A stretch of 64,000 bases of DNA, taken from contig NZ_AWSQ01000002.1 in NCBI RefSeq assembly GCF_000498575.2, positions 713,600 through 777,599 on the forward strand, written 5' to 3'. Under the pieces are notes generated by a model. It was not told where the DNA came from. It did not search any database and saw only the letters and a list, made by a program, of their open reading frames with translations. Position 1 is the stretch's first letter; every line of letters begins with the position of its first letter. Of this stretch, positions 33,799 to 42,974 are shown piece after piece. The stretch is from Pseudomonas taeanensis MS-3 (GTDB lineage Bacteria; Pseudomonadota; Gammaproteobacteria; Pseudomonadales; Pseudomonadaceae). The position numbers were made by a program, and so were the translations under genes.

Positions 33799-34745
33799 AC
33801 ACACTCACCCAGACCCGAGACGCCCACGAGGCCGGGGAAACCAGGAAACAGGACTACATCGAAGCCATCCATGCCCGGCATGCCGGTCTGTTCGATTACC
33901 CCGAGTTCATCGCCGGCACCGATGTTGAGGCTCTGCTCATCCAGGCGGGTGGCGTCTTCGTCCGCTCCCGCTCTCAGCAGATCGAACTGCTTCTGGATCC
34001 CAGGGATCAGCACTTGGTCCCCTGTACCCTGATGAATTTCCGCGCCTATGAAATGGCTGAAACCGAATTCCTCAAGGCCGTCACTCAGGAGAGCGGGGCG
34101 ATCCTGGATATTGGGGCCAATTGCGGCTGGTATGCCTTGGCCCTAGCCAGACACTGTCCCACAGTGCCGATCCATGCATTCGAGCCGATTCCGCATACCC
34201 ACGAGATCCTGCAGCGCAACATTCGACATAACGGTTTCACCAACATCGAGGCGCACCGACTAGCTTTTTCGGATCGTGAAGCCACTCTGGAATTTCTCTA
34301 TACCCCCAATTGTTCAGGTGCCACCTCTCTGACCATGGCGGGACAACCCTGTACTCAGGAAAGTCTCGAGAAGATCTCCTGCCCCAGCACGACCCTGGAT
34401 CTGTTTTGTGAGCGCAATGGTTTGGTGCCCCAAATCATCAAGTGCGATGTAGAGGGTGCTGAGCTCATGGTGATCCAGGGGGGGGAAGAGATCATCGCCA
34501 CCCACAAACCGGTGATTCTCATTGAGCTGCTGAGGAAGTGGGCCAAGCAATTCGACTACCACCCCAACGATGTCGTGACGCTGCTCGGCAAACATGGCTA
34601 CCAAGCCCATACCTTGGGTGCCAGCGGTTTGGTTCCTTGCCGCGGCATTGATGAGGATACGCTTGAAACGAATTTTATTTTCCTGCATGTGCAACAGCAC
34701 CGCCATATTGCCGGTGTAGAAAGCACGCTACGGTTCATGCCATGA
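33795..34745 (+). CDS. FkbM-family methyltransferase
   Basis: A 316-residue SAM methyltransferase of the FkbM type. The SAM loop is AILDIGANCGWYALAL, followed by HAFEPIPHTHEILQRNI, a Ser/Thr-rich loop, and the FkbM-specific IIKCDVEGAELMVIQG and ILIELL segments. FkbM proteins O-methylate sugars or polyketides and are frequent in flagellin and O-antigen glycosylation clusters. About 95 N-terminal residues precede the SAM domain. Both ends overlap neighbours by ATGA, so it belongs to the coupled island operon. Confidence 0.88.
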   Translation: MNTLTQTRDAHEAGETRKQDYIEAIHARHAGLFDYPEFIAGTDVEALLIQAGGVFVRSRSQQIELLLDPRDQHLVPCTLMNFRAYEMAETEFLKAVTQESGAILDIGANCGWYALALARHCPTVPIHAFEPIPHTHEILQRNIRHNGFTNIEAHRLAFSDREATLEFLYTPNCSGATSLTMAGQPCTQESLEKISCPSTTLDLFCERNGLVPQIIKCDVEGAELMVIQGGEEIIATHKPVILIELLRKWAKQFDYHPNDVVTLLGKHGYQAHTLGASGLVPCRGIDEDTLETNFIFLHVQQHRHIAGVESTLRFMP

Positions 34746-36142
34746 ATTCATCTGCCCCCCCGCTTACAGTTGCACTTTTGACCTACAACCGCCTGCATTA
34801 CTTTAAGGAATCCATCGCGGCTATTCTCAATCAAAGCTACACGTACTTTGAGCTTTTGGTGCTCGATAACTGTAGTACTGACGGTACAGGGGAGTTCGTT
34901 CTGAGTTTGAAGGATCCAAGGATCCGTTACATTAGAAATTCCTCCAATATTTCCACTGTACAGTTCAACTGTCTCTCGGCCTACCACATTGCATTGGGGC
35001 GCAGAGTCATTGTTACTCATGATGACGACATCATGGAAAGTCATATGCTGGAACGGCAAATGAACTTTCTCGATTGTAATCCTGATGTGCGTCTGGTCTG
35101 GACCCGCGTCAGTGACATCGATCAGGATGGAAAGCCGATAGCCGATAGCCTTTTAACGAATGGCTCGGATCGTATCTTCGCCCCAGGCGAGTACATCACC
35201 AGCTTTCTCAGGGAGCGCCTATGGCCTATGCCCAGTGGGATGATGTTGGAACGGGCTGTGCTCCCAAAAATGTACTCGGTGCATGCTCATTTTCGCACCA
35301 AAGCGGCGGTCAAGAATCCAATGGATCGGGCGGGCATAGCAGATGTTTTGCTACCGGCGCGCATCAATCGGAAAAATACCATCGGCTATATTGACCAGCC
35401 CTTGCTGCGGCGCAGGGTACATACCGATCAGTTCAGCCATGCGGCGAGTCTCTCTCGCCCCGGAGTTTACCTTTATCGCCGGCTGAAAAGGGCTGCTGCA
35501 GATATTCCTGGCTTTCAGTCTCAGGCATTGCATTTCGATACATTCGTGGCTCGCTTCGATATACAAGAAGCTATTACCACCAATGAAAAGGAAGTGATAA
35601 AAAAATCCACTATGGACAAAATAAGAGCTATCACTACAAAGCTGAAGAAAAATTTAGAATCATCCCCCGAGGCTTTTCTGGCGGGGTTGCCGATTTTCAT
35701 ACTTGATAGTTTGATCGCGCCGGGGGGGCAGGTTGATAAGCTGAATACTCTGCAAGCAGACACGCATGACATCGCTACACGGAAATTGTTGTCCTGGGCG
35801 CAGAAAACCACAAGCGTCTCTCATTCAAGTATTTTCCAATCCCTGGAAGGCAGGCGAATCATCATATTCGGTAGCGCATTCATTGCTGCGCTACTGATCA
35901 TCGAGGCGAGAAATAAGAATGTCCTGATTGTCGCCTGCATAGATTCCAATGTTAATCGCCACGGAAAAAAACTGCTTGGCATTCCCATTCAGTCGCCGGC
36001 CTGGATGCGTGACCACGTCGAACCGAAAGATATCATTATTATCAGTTCCGAACGGGATCACGAACATTATATCGAGGCCATTATCAGGCAGAGCCTACCA
36101 AGGCAGGAAGTCATAATGACTTGGAAGAGCCTGATCGAATAA
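34742..36142 (+). CDS. GT2 glycosyltransferase with C-terminal Rossmann-like domain
   Basis: A 466-residue protein. Residues 5-245 form a GT-A family 2 domain: TVALLTYNRLHYFKESI, LLVLDNCSTDGTGEF and the metal-binding THDDDIM near residue 100. Residues 380-466 form a second module, with IIIFGSAFIAALLIIEARN, CIDSNVNRHGKKLLGIPI and IIIISSERDHEHY, like the tails of the two larger methyltransferases in this island. The 3' third (from about 35560) is distinctly AT-rich and uses codons rare in neighbours, suggesting recent transfer. It probably adds one sugar of the flagellin glycan; donor and acceptor are unknown. Confidence 0.82.
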   Translation: MNSSAPPLTVALLTYNRLHYFKESIAAILNQSYTYFELLVLDNCSTDGTGEFVLSLKDPRIRYIRNSSNISTVQFNCLSAYHIALGRRVIVTHDDDIMESHMLERQMNFLDCNPDVRLVWTRVSDIDQDGKPIADSLLTNGSDRIFAPGEYITSFLRERLWPMPSGMMLERAVLPKMYSVHAHFRTKAAVKNPMDRAGIADVLLPARINRKNTIGYIDQPLLRRRVHTDQFSHAASLSRPGVYLYRRLKRAAADIPGFQSQALHFDTFVARFDIQEAITTNEKEVIKKSTMDKIRAITTKLKKNLESSPEAFLAGLPIFILDSLIAPGGQVDKLNTLQADTHDIATRKLLSWAQKTTSVSHSSIFQSLEGRRIIIFGSAFIAALLIIEARNKNVLIVACIDSNVNRHGKKLLGIPIQSPAWMRDHVEPKDIIIISSERDHEHYIEAIIRQSLPRQEVIMTWKSLIE

Positions 36143-36203
36143 TCGATATTTGTTTGCATGATTAGCCATGACCAGCAACAGCTCATACCAGGGTAGAAGT
36201 AAC

Positions 36204-39200
36204 ATGACGGATTGGACTTTGATCGCGGGGGGGCGTTGTTCCAAGCAACCCTGGTACGTGGGAATCGTAGGCTTCGACCCAGAAGAACAGCAGATGTTTC
36301 TGCTCTCCGAGACGGACTGGCTCGATCTAGAGCGACAGCTGCCGCTGGAGCCATTGGCTATCTACGGCAGAAGCAATGGCCTGCTGTTCGAGCACGTGAC
36401 TGATGCGCAGTCCTTCTCCTGCGATGGACTTTTGCTCATTGCACACACTCGTTGTGAACAGCCAGTATTTCACCCGGCGCCAAAACTGCGCCGATATTTG
36501 CTGCTATACAATCCCACCCAGCGTGCCGCCCTGGCAGACGAAACCGTATTCGCCAAGTTGTTTGTCCCGGCAGACGTGCCTCTTTTCGGCGAAAGAGTGA
36601 TTTACCTTAACTCCCAAATACTGACTGATCCTTCCTCTACAGATCCTGGAGAGTGGGCGATAGCACGGGAGCCCAATGAGCGAGATTATTCCAGGCTTTA
36701 TAGCCGCTCGGCGGATTTCTGGATTCACAGTCTGACATCTGCCATCGCCGCCGATGCTGCCGCGGTTTGCCGTGTCGAGCCGCTATTGAGCGTCATCATT
36801 CCCAGCTATAACCATGGGCGCTTTCTCGAGCAATGCATCCAGTCGGTTCTGGATGAAGGCGAGGACGACATAGAAATATTGGTGTTGGATAACGCCTCCA
36901 CGGATGAAACACCCGAGGTCATGGCCTCGTTCCAAGATGAGCCGCGCGTGCGCTACATGCGTAACCGCTACAACTATGGGCCGGGCTTTAACTGGAGAAA
37001 CGGTCTTTGGCTCGCACAGGGTCGCTATTTTACCTTCCTGTCCGCTGACGACTACTTCAATCCAGGTCACCTGTCGCGTCTGTTGCCCACTCTGGAGCGC
37101 CATCCCCATGTGGCTGTCGGCTATACCGGCATCCGCTGGGTTGACGGCCAGGGGCAGGCGCTGAGCCAGCCCCGTCATCCTGGATATCGGAATGCCGATT
37201 ACGTGGGTGGTCGCAACGAGGTATCCGATCTGCTGATCTACGATTGCTACATGACGCCCTCTGCCGTAATCCATCGTCGTGCAGCCTTCTGCAAAACCTG
37301 GCGTCCGGGAAAGACCCACGGTGCGGGCGATTGGGAAATGGTCGTGCAGATGGCCGAGCAATACCCCGATTTCGCCTACGCCGATACGCCGGGGGTCAGC
37401 TATCGTTGGCATGGCGCGCAGGAATCAAGCAGTTTCTACGCATCCAAGGAACCGCTGGAAGGCCACCTTGCCATTGTCGAGGGCGTTTTCCAGCGCAATG
37501 CACATCATCACCTCAAGGGCAGGGAACGTGAAGTTGCAGCGCATATCGAGCGTCGACTGTCTGGCTACCCCGATGAACAGCACTCTCCGCTAGGCGAGCG
37601 GGCCAGAGTGCTGATTGCTCGGCTTGCTGAGCTTGCGCGTTTCAATGAGGCGCCTCTGTTTTCCATCATTCTCACCACCTACAACCGCCCTGAAATGCTC
37701 AGGGATGCTTTGACCAGTATCGATAGCCAGAGCTGGCGGGACTTCGAGGTGATCCTGGTCAACGATCATGGCGAGCCGGTCGAGCAGCTGCTCCAGGCGT
37801 TCGACTTTTCTATCAGCTATCTGTACCAGGGGCGCAATCGCGGGCCGGCTGCTGCCCGCAATGCAGCCTTGCATCTGGCGCGTGGTCGCTATGTGGTGTA
37901 TCTGGATGACGATGACAGGTATCTGACGCATCACTTGCAAACACTGGCTCAGGCCGTCGAAAGCCATCCCGGTGCGGTCGTTTACGCGGATGCGATTTTT
38001 GTCATTGAGGCGCTGGAGGGCGGTCAGCGGCTCGAGCGATACCGTGAGATGCGTTATCTGCACGATGAGTACTCCAGAGAGCGTTTGCTGGTCAGCAACT
38101 ATATTCCGATCAATACATTTGCCTGCCCGCGGGAGCTGGTTGCCGCCGCTGGCGGTTTTGATGAGGCGTTGCAGGGGCTGGAGGACTGGGACTTCCTGAT
38201 GCGTCTTGCCGGGCATGCGGACTTTCATCATGTGCATGAGCGGACGGTGGAAGTTCGCTTGCGTGAAGCTGAAGTGGATCCCGAGCGTCGCTCTGAGCAG
38301 GTGCTGAAGAGTTACCCCGAACTTTATCGTGTGCTCTATCTGCGTCATTTAGATCTGGGCAGTGACGAGGTGCGTGAAGGTCGGCGCGAGCAGCTAAAAC
38401 GGTTTGGCCTCGCCGGGGGCCAGCATGCTGGTAGTTCGTCCATGCAGGAGTGGCTGCAGCAGCGGATGTTGAGCCCGGTACAGCGAGATCTGGTCGAACA
38501 GCATTTACAACAGACTGGCCAGGCACCTTCGATAGGCGTGCTGATCCTGGACAGGCACGGCAACCCTGGGCAGGTCTCAAGAACCCTCGACTCGCTGCGT
38601 ATGCCACGGGAAAACATGGCGAACGTGCATGCCCTGGTTCTGACGATAACCCCAACCGGCAACGAGACATTGCCCGAATGGGTAACGGTCGTGCCTTTCG
38701 ATGATTGGGTTGCAACCCTCAACCAGTTGCTGCGGGATACGTCGTTCGACTGGATAACCCTAGCCGGCGCTGGAGATGAGTTCACGGCCAGTGGTTTGCT
38801 GATGGTCAGCCTGGAGTTGCTGACCGCGCCTGAATGCCGTGCCGTGTATTGCGATGTAATGTATCGCCAGGCAGATGGTGCCTTGGGTGCAGCCTTCCGC
38901 CCCGATTTCAATCTCGATTATTTGTTGAGCTTCCCTGCCGGGATGGCCAAGCACTGGCTATTCCGTCGAGATGTACTTATAGATGCAGGCGGATTTGATT
39001 CTGCATACAAGGATGCGCTCGAATTCGAGTTGATCCTGCGCTTGATCAATAGGTCTGGACTGGCTGGTTTGGGGCATATTGCCGAGCCCTTGCTAATTAC
39101 CGACCCACCAGCGATGGTTGATATTGCCGACGAGCAGCGGGCTATTGCACTGCACCTCGAGGTGCGTGGCTATCAGGGGGCGACTGTTGGTTCCAGCCGA

Positions 39201-41069
39201 CCTGGGCGTTATCGCATCGAGTATGGGCATCCCGATCAGCCATTGGTTTCGATATTGATTGTCTGTGGCGAGCAATTACCACGCTTGCAGCGTTGTGTAG
39301 AAAGTCTGCTGGAAACGACCCGTTACCCTAATTACGAATTGCTCCTGATTGATAGCCACCCTGAAGCACAAGCAGTGGGGGAGTGGCTCGGTGCGCTAGA
39401 GGGGTTGGGTGAGGCTCGCCTAAGAGTTGTCCGCCCCGCGCTTGAGGCTTGCACCCTGGCGCTCACGCTCAACCAAGCGGCGGAACACGCGGTTGGCGAT
39501 TACCTCCTGCTCCTCTCTGCGGGTAGCGCAATCATCGGTGCCGATTGGCTGGATGGGCTGATCAATCATGCCCAGCGCCCGGAAGTAGGCGTGGTCGGTG
39601 CCAAGTTGCTGTCAGCCGAGGGCGAGGTTCGTCAGGCGGGCTTGCTGCTGGGGCTGACCGGGCCCGTAGGGCGCCCTTTTGTGGGCGAACCGCTGGATGC
39701 AGCCGGCTACATGCAGCGCTTGCAAGTCGATCAGAACTACAGCGCGGTCAGTCTGGATTGCCTAATGATTGGTCGGGGGCTGTACAAGGAGCTAGGTGGT
39801 TTGGATGAACGGGGCATCGCTGCCTGCTATGCAGATGCCGACCTGTGCTTGAAGGCCCAAGAGGCCGGTTACCTGACCGTTTGGGCTGCCGATGTCCAGG
39901 TTATGCAAGGCGGGGATGAGCCGTCGGCAGCTTCGCTTGATGAGCAAGACGCCATGTATGCCAAATGGTTGCCGAAGCTGGCGCGCGATCCAGCCTATAA
40001 CGCCAACTTATCCTTGGTAGAACCTGGCGGCTTCAAGCTGGCTGATAACAAGTTGTCCTGGCGGCCGCTCGCGGCTTGGCGGCCGTTACCGACGGTTTTG
40101 GCACATCCTGCGGATCTTGCCGGCTGTGGCCAATACCGGGTTATTCAACCCTTCAATGCCTTGCAACAGCAGGGATTGATTGAGGGTGCCCTCTCGTTTG
40201 GCATGCTGTCTGTAGTGGATCTGGAGCGTTACGATCCGGATGTTGTGCTGCTGCAGCGCCAGATTGGTGATGAACGGCTGGAGGCGATGCGCCGAATGCA
40301 AGCATTCTCGCGAGCGTTCAAAGTGTATGAGCTGGATGATTACCTGCCAAATTTGCCGATGAAAAGTGCGTATCGAGCGCATATGCCCAAGGATATTCTA
40401 AGGTCGCTGCGCCGTGGTATTTCCTATGCGGATCGTTTTGTAGTGTCTACGGAAGCGATGGCTGAGGCCTTCCAGGAGTTCCACGCTGATATCCGGATTG
40501 TGAAAAACCGCCTCGATCCTAGCCAGTGGAGTGGCTTGACCAGCCAGCGGCGCAGTTCCAGCAAACCACGTGTGGGTTGGGCGGGTGGTGTCGGCCATGC
40601 TGGTGACCTGGAAATGCTTGCCGATGTGGTCAAGGCGCTGACGAATGAGGTGGAGTGGGTCTTCTTCGGCATGTGTCCAGACGGACTGAGGCCCTTTATC
40701 CATGAATTCCATCCAGGGGTTCCTATTGAGCAGTACCCAGCAGCATTGGCTGGATTGAATCTGGATCTGGCGCTGGCGCCGGTTGAACAGAACCTGTTCA
40801 ACGAGTGCAAGAGCAATCTGCGCTTGCTGGAGTACGGGGCCTGTGGTTATCCAGTGATTTGCAGTGATGTGCGCTGCTATCAGGATGGTTTGCCGGTGAC
40901 CCGAGTCAAGAACCGCTTCAAGGATTGGCTCGACGCCATTCGCATGTATCTGGCCGATCTGGATGCCGCCGCCCGTATGGGCGATGAATTGCGTGCTGCC
41001 GTAACCCGTGAATGGATGCTCGAAGGGCATAGCCTGGAGGCCTGGCGTAAGGCCTGGCTGCCTGATTGA
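36204..41069 (+). CDS. fgtA: Giant multidomain glycosyltransferase, FgtA-like flagellin glycosyltransferase
   Basis: A 1621-residue protein. A unique N-terminal region (1-190; TDWTLIAGGRCSKQPWYVG) precedes GT2 domain 1 (about 192-400; LSVIIPSYNHGRF, LSADDYF), GT2 domain 2 (about 483-700; FSIILTTYNRPEM, VYLDDDDRYL), a degenerate GT2-like part (about 777-1000), a fourth GT2-like part (about 1013-1230; VSILIVCGEQLPRLQRC) without a clear DxD, and a C-terminal GT-B part (about 1296-1621; GCGQYRVIQPFNAL, RVGWAGGVGHAGD, EYGACGYPVICSD). Such proteins next to fliC attach or extend flagellin O-glycans in P. aeruginosa and P. syringae. ATG 36204 has a purine-rich upstream; ATG 36168 would add 12 residues. 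Confidence 0.87.
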   Translation: MTDWTLIAGGRCSKQPWYVGIVGFDPEEQQMFLLSETDWLDLERQLPLEPLAIYGRSNGLLFEHVTDAQSFSCDGLLLIAHTRCEQPVFHPAPKLRRYLLLYNPTQRAALADETVFAKLFVPADVPLFGERVIYLNSQILTDPSSTDPGEWAIAREPNERDYSRLYSRSADFWIHSLTSAIAADAAAVCRVEPLLSVIIPSYNHGRFLEQCIQSVLDEGEDDIEILVLDNASTDETPEVMASFQDEPRVRYMRNRYNYGPGFNWRNGLWLAQGRYFTFLSADDYFNPGHLSRLLPTLERHPHVAVGYTGIRWVDGQGQALSQPRHPGYRNADYVGGRNEVSDLLIYDCYMTPSAVIHRRAAFCKTWRPGKTHGAGDWEMVVQMAEQYPDFAYADTPGVSYRWHGAQESSSFYASKEPLEGHLAIVEGVFQRNAHHHLKGREREVAAHIERRLSGYPDEQHSPLGERARVLIARLAELARFNEAPLFSIILTTYNRPEMLRDALTSIDSQSWRDFEVILVNDHGEPVEQLLQAFDFSISYLYQGRNRGPAAARNAALHLARGRYVVYLDDDDRYLTHHLQTLAQAVESHPGAVVYADAIFVIEALEGGQRLERYREMRYLHDEYSRERLLVSNYIPINTFACPRELVAAAGGFDEALQGLEDWDFLMRLAGHADFHHVHERTVEVRLREAEVDPERRSEQVLKSYPELYRVLYLRHLDLGSDEVREGRREQLKRFGLAGGQHAGSSSMQEWLQQRMLSPVQRDLVEQHLQQTGQAPSIGVLILDRHGNPGQVSRTLDSLRMPRENMANVHALVLTITPTGNETLPEWVTVVPFDDWVATLNQLLRDTSFDWITLAGAGDEFTASGLLMVSLELLTAPECRAVYCDVMYRQADGALGAAFRPDFNLDYLLSFPAGMAKHWLFRRDVLIDAGGFDSAYKDALEFELILRLINRSGLAGLGHIAEPLLITDPPAMVDIADEQRAIALHLEVRGYQGATVGSSRPGRYRIEYGHPDQPLVSILIVCGEQLPRLQRCVESLLETTRYPNYELLLIDSHPEAQAVGEWLGALEGLGEARLRVVRPALEACTLALTLNQAAEHAVGDYLLLLSAGSAIIGADWLDGLINHAQRPEVGVVGAKLLSAEGEVRQAGLLLGLTGPVGRPFVGEPLDAAGYMQRLQVDQNYSAVSLDCLMIGRGLYKELGGLDERGIAACYADADLCLKAQEAGYLTVWAADVQVMQGGDEPSAASLDEQDAMYAKWLPKLARDPAYNANLSLVEPGGFKLADNKLSWRPLAAWRPLPTVLAHPADLAGCGQYRVIQPFNALQQQGLIEGALSFGMLSVVDLERYDPDVVLLQRQIGDERLEAMRRMQAFSRAFKVYELDDYLPNLPMKSAYRAHMPKDILRSLRRGISYADRFVVSTEAMAEAFQEFHADIRIVKNRLDPSQWSGLTSQRRSSSKPRVGWAGGVGHAGDLEMLADVVKALTNEVEWVFFGMCPDGLRPFIHEFHPGVPIEQYPAALAGLNLDLALAPVEQNLFNECKSNLRLLEYGACGYPVICSDVRCYQDGLPVTRVKNRFKDWLDAIRMYLADLDAAARMGDELRAAVTREWMLEGHSLEAWRKAWLPD

Positions 41070-41134
41070 GTGGCTTGAGACCCAGGTAGCGCTTGATTTT
41101 TCGACAGGCCGCGAAATTTTTTGAATGGTGGCCC

Positions 41135-41161
41135 TTAAGTTTTCCCCAGCAGTGGCGATAC
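41135..41161 (+). promoter_or_regulatory. FliA (sigma-28) promoter of fliC
   Basis: TTAAGTTT (41135-41142), an 11-base spacer, then GGCGATAC (41154-41161) match TAAAGTTT-N11-GCCGATAA at 13 of 16 positions. It lies 103 bp before the flagellin start, giving a leader of about 90 bases, usual for fliC. Confidence 0.85.
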
Positions 41162-41263
41162 AGATTACGAATGCGGAGTAACTGGGTGCCTGAGCAAGGC
41201 AACCGTCCAATCTCTCGCACATCCAGGCTACCTACAAGTTTCAGCCCATTGGAGGCAAATACC

Positions 41264-42442
41264 ATGGCCCTTACAGTCAATACCAACATTGCGTCCCTGA
41301 ATACCCAGCGCAACCTGAGTAGTTCCTCCAATGCGTTGTCGACCTCTCTGCAGCGCCTGTCCACCGGTTCGCGCATCAACAGTGCCAAGGACGACGCCGC
41401 CGGCCTGCAAATCGCCAACCGCCTGACCAGCCAGATCAACGGCTTGGGTGTGGCAGTACGTAACTCCAACGACGGTATTTCCCTGGCGCAGACCGCGGAA
41501 GGCGCCTTGCAGCAGTCCACCAATATTCTGCAGCGCATGCGCGATCTGTCCCTGCAGTCGTCCAACGGCTCAAACAGCGACTCCGAGCGGACGGCATTGA
41601 ACTCTGAAGTCGGCCAGTTGAAAAAAGAACTGGACCGTATCAGCAATACCACCACCTTTGGTGGTCAGAAATTGCTCGATGGCAATTTCGGCACCAAAAA
41701 CTTTCAGGTGGGTTCGGCTGCGAATGAAAGCATCAGCGTAAACATCGGCGAAATGAGTGCCGATTCGCTCGAAGGTAACTTCTTTAAAAGCGCTTTTGGC
41801 ACCGCAACTGCAGGGGCTGCTAGCGGCGGTACCGCGACTGTTACTCTCGCGTTCTCGGGCTCTACCCCCTCTGCGACTCTTGATGTCAAGCTGGAGGCTG
41901 GTGATACGACTGCCGAGGTTACCGACAAGATTGCGGCAGCAATCAACGACGCCAACCTGGAAGTCGGTGTGCATAAAGATGCTGCAGGCGCATATCAGGT
42001 GATCAGTAAAGGCGATGCCACCACCCCGACCACCAATGCGCTCACTTCCATCACTTTTGCCGACGGTTCGCCAGCTACAAGCGCTGCGTTCAGCACCGTG
42101 ACAGCGTCGACGACGGCTGTAACTGCCAATACGATCAATGATATCGATATCACCAATGCGGCAGGTGCACAGTCAGCCGTGCTGGTCATCGATGATGCCC
42201 TCAAGGCGATTGATAACCAGCGTGCCGATCTGGGTGCGGTGCAGAATCGCTTCGAGAACACCATTTCCAACCTGCAGAACATCTCGGAGAACGTATCGGC
42301 TGCCCGTGGTCGCATCCAGGACACCGACTTCGCCGCCGAAACCGCGAATCTGAGCAAGAACCAGATTCTGCAACAGGCCGGCACCGCGATCTTGGCTCAG
42401 GCCAACCAGTTGCCGCAGGCTGTGCTCAGCCTCCTGCAGTAA
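41264..42442 (+). CDS. fliC: Flagellin FliC, short (a-type-sized)
   Basis: The 392-residue filament subunit. The D0/D1 halves are complete: [17 protein letters not shown] with [20 protein letters not shown] at the N terminus, and [20 protein letters not shown] with [19 protein letters not shown] at the C terminus. The exposed middle (about 175-300) is rich in Ala, Thr, Ser and Gly, giving many potential O-glycosylation sites. The length resembles P. aeruginosa a-type flagellin, the type paired with large glycosylation islands. GGAGG lies 8 bases before ATG 41264; a reading frame from 41093 runs through the promoter and is excluded. Confidence 0.96.
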   Translation: MALTVNTNIASLNTQRNLSSSSNALSTSLQRLSTGSRINSAKDDAAGLQIANRLTSQINGLGVAVRNSNDGISLAQTAEGALQQSTNILQRMRDLSLQSSNGSNSDSERTALNSEVGQLKKELDRISNTTTFGGQKLLDGNFGTKNFQVGSAANESISVNIGEMSADSLEGNFFKSAFGTATAGAASGGTATVTLAFSGSTPSATLDVKLEAGDTTAEVTDKIAAAINDANLEVGVHKDAAGAYQVISKGDATTPTTNALTSITFADGSPATSAAFSTVTASTTAVTANTINDIDITNAAGAQSAVLVIDDALKAIDNQRADLGAVQNRFENTISNLQNISENVSAARGRIQDTDFAAETANLSKNQILQQAGTAILAQANQLPQAVLSLLQ

Positions 42443-42468
42443 GCTAAACGGCTAGTCACATTAGACTG

Positions 42469-42501
42469 CGGGGGGAAGTGCATAGCACTTCTCCCCGTTT
42501 T
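42469..42501 (+). terminator. Intrinsic terminator after fliC
   Basis: A 13-bp stem, CGGGGGGAAGTGC / GCACTTCTCCCCG (one G-T wobble), with loop ATA and TTTT. It sits between fliC and flaG, where most fliC transcription should stop. Confidence 0.9.
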
Positions 42502-42520
42502 GCCTTGGAGGTAACAGAAA

Positions 42521-42892
42521 ATGGATATAGGCATAAACAGTCCTGTGTCTGCATCGCTCCCCAAAGCGACTGCTGCAGCTACGCAAGTCTCGCTTGTCGC
42601 TGCCGCCGCCAAAGCGGTTGAAGTTGATGCCGAGGGGCATGATAGCGAGCCTGAAGAGGTCGCGCAGAGTCGTGAGCCGGTCGAAGATGCTGTGATAGCG
42701 ATCCAGGGTTTTGTGCAGAGCATTCGACGAGATCTGAATTTCAGTCTGGATGACTCCAGCGGTCGCGTAGTGGTAAAGGTAACCGATGGTGCGTCCGGCG
42801 AAGTTATTCGTCAGCTGCCATCAGAGGAAGCGTTGCGTTTGGCGGAAAGTTTGGAAGAAGTTCGCAGCCTGTTATTCAAGGCTGAAGCTTGA
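42521..42892 (+). CDS. flaG: Flagellar protein FlaG
   Basis: A 123-residue FlaG family protein. The conserved C-terminal part (about 60-120) shows LNFSLDDSSGRVVVKV, GEVIRQLPSEEALRLAESL. The N-terminal half is Ala/Val/Glu-rich and variable. FlaG is associated with filament length in other bacteria; the mechanism is not settled. GGAGG at 42507-42511 supports the ATG. It lies between fliC and fliD, the usual Pseudomonas order. Confidence 0.9.
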   Translation: MDIGINSPVSASLPKATAAATQVSLVAAAAKAVEVDAEGHDSEPEEVAQSREPVEDAVIAIQGFVQSIRRDLNFSLDDSSGRVVVKVTDGASGEVIRQLPSEEALRLAESLEEVRSLLFKAEA

Positions 42893-42896
42893 TCGC

Positions 42897-42912
42897 TGGC
42901 ATGTTTTTTGAT
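42897..42912 (+). promoter_or_regulatory. Weak RpoN-like site before fliD
   Basis: TGGCATGTTTTTTGAT has a perfect -24 half and correct spacing, but the invariant -12 GC is GA. fliD is RpoN/FleQ-dependent in P. aeruginosa, which makes the position suggestive, but the base change would weaken the site severely. Confidence 0.3.
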
Positions 42913-42974
42913 GGATCATTGTGATTGGGCAAGCGTAAGCGCTAAAGCGTCAACTACATGACGAGGTAACCAGC

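Noticed and set aside
41093..41263. 57-codon N-terminal extension of flagellin
   Set aside because: It covers the FliA promoter and leader; the canonical flagellin start with GGAGG is at 41264.
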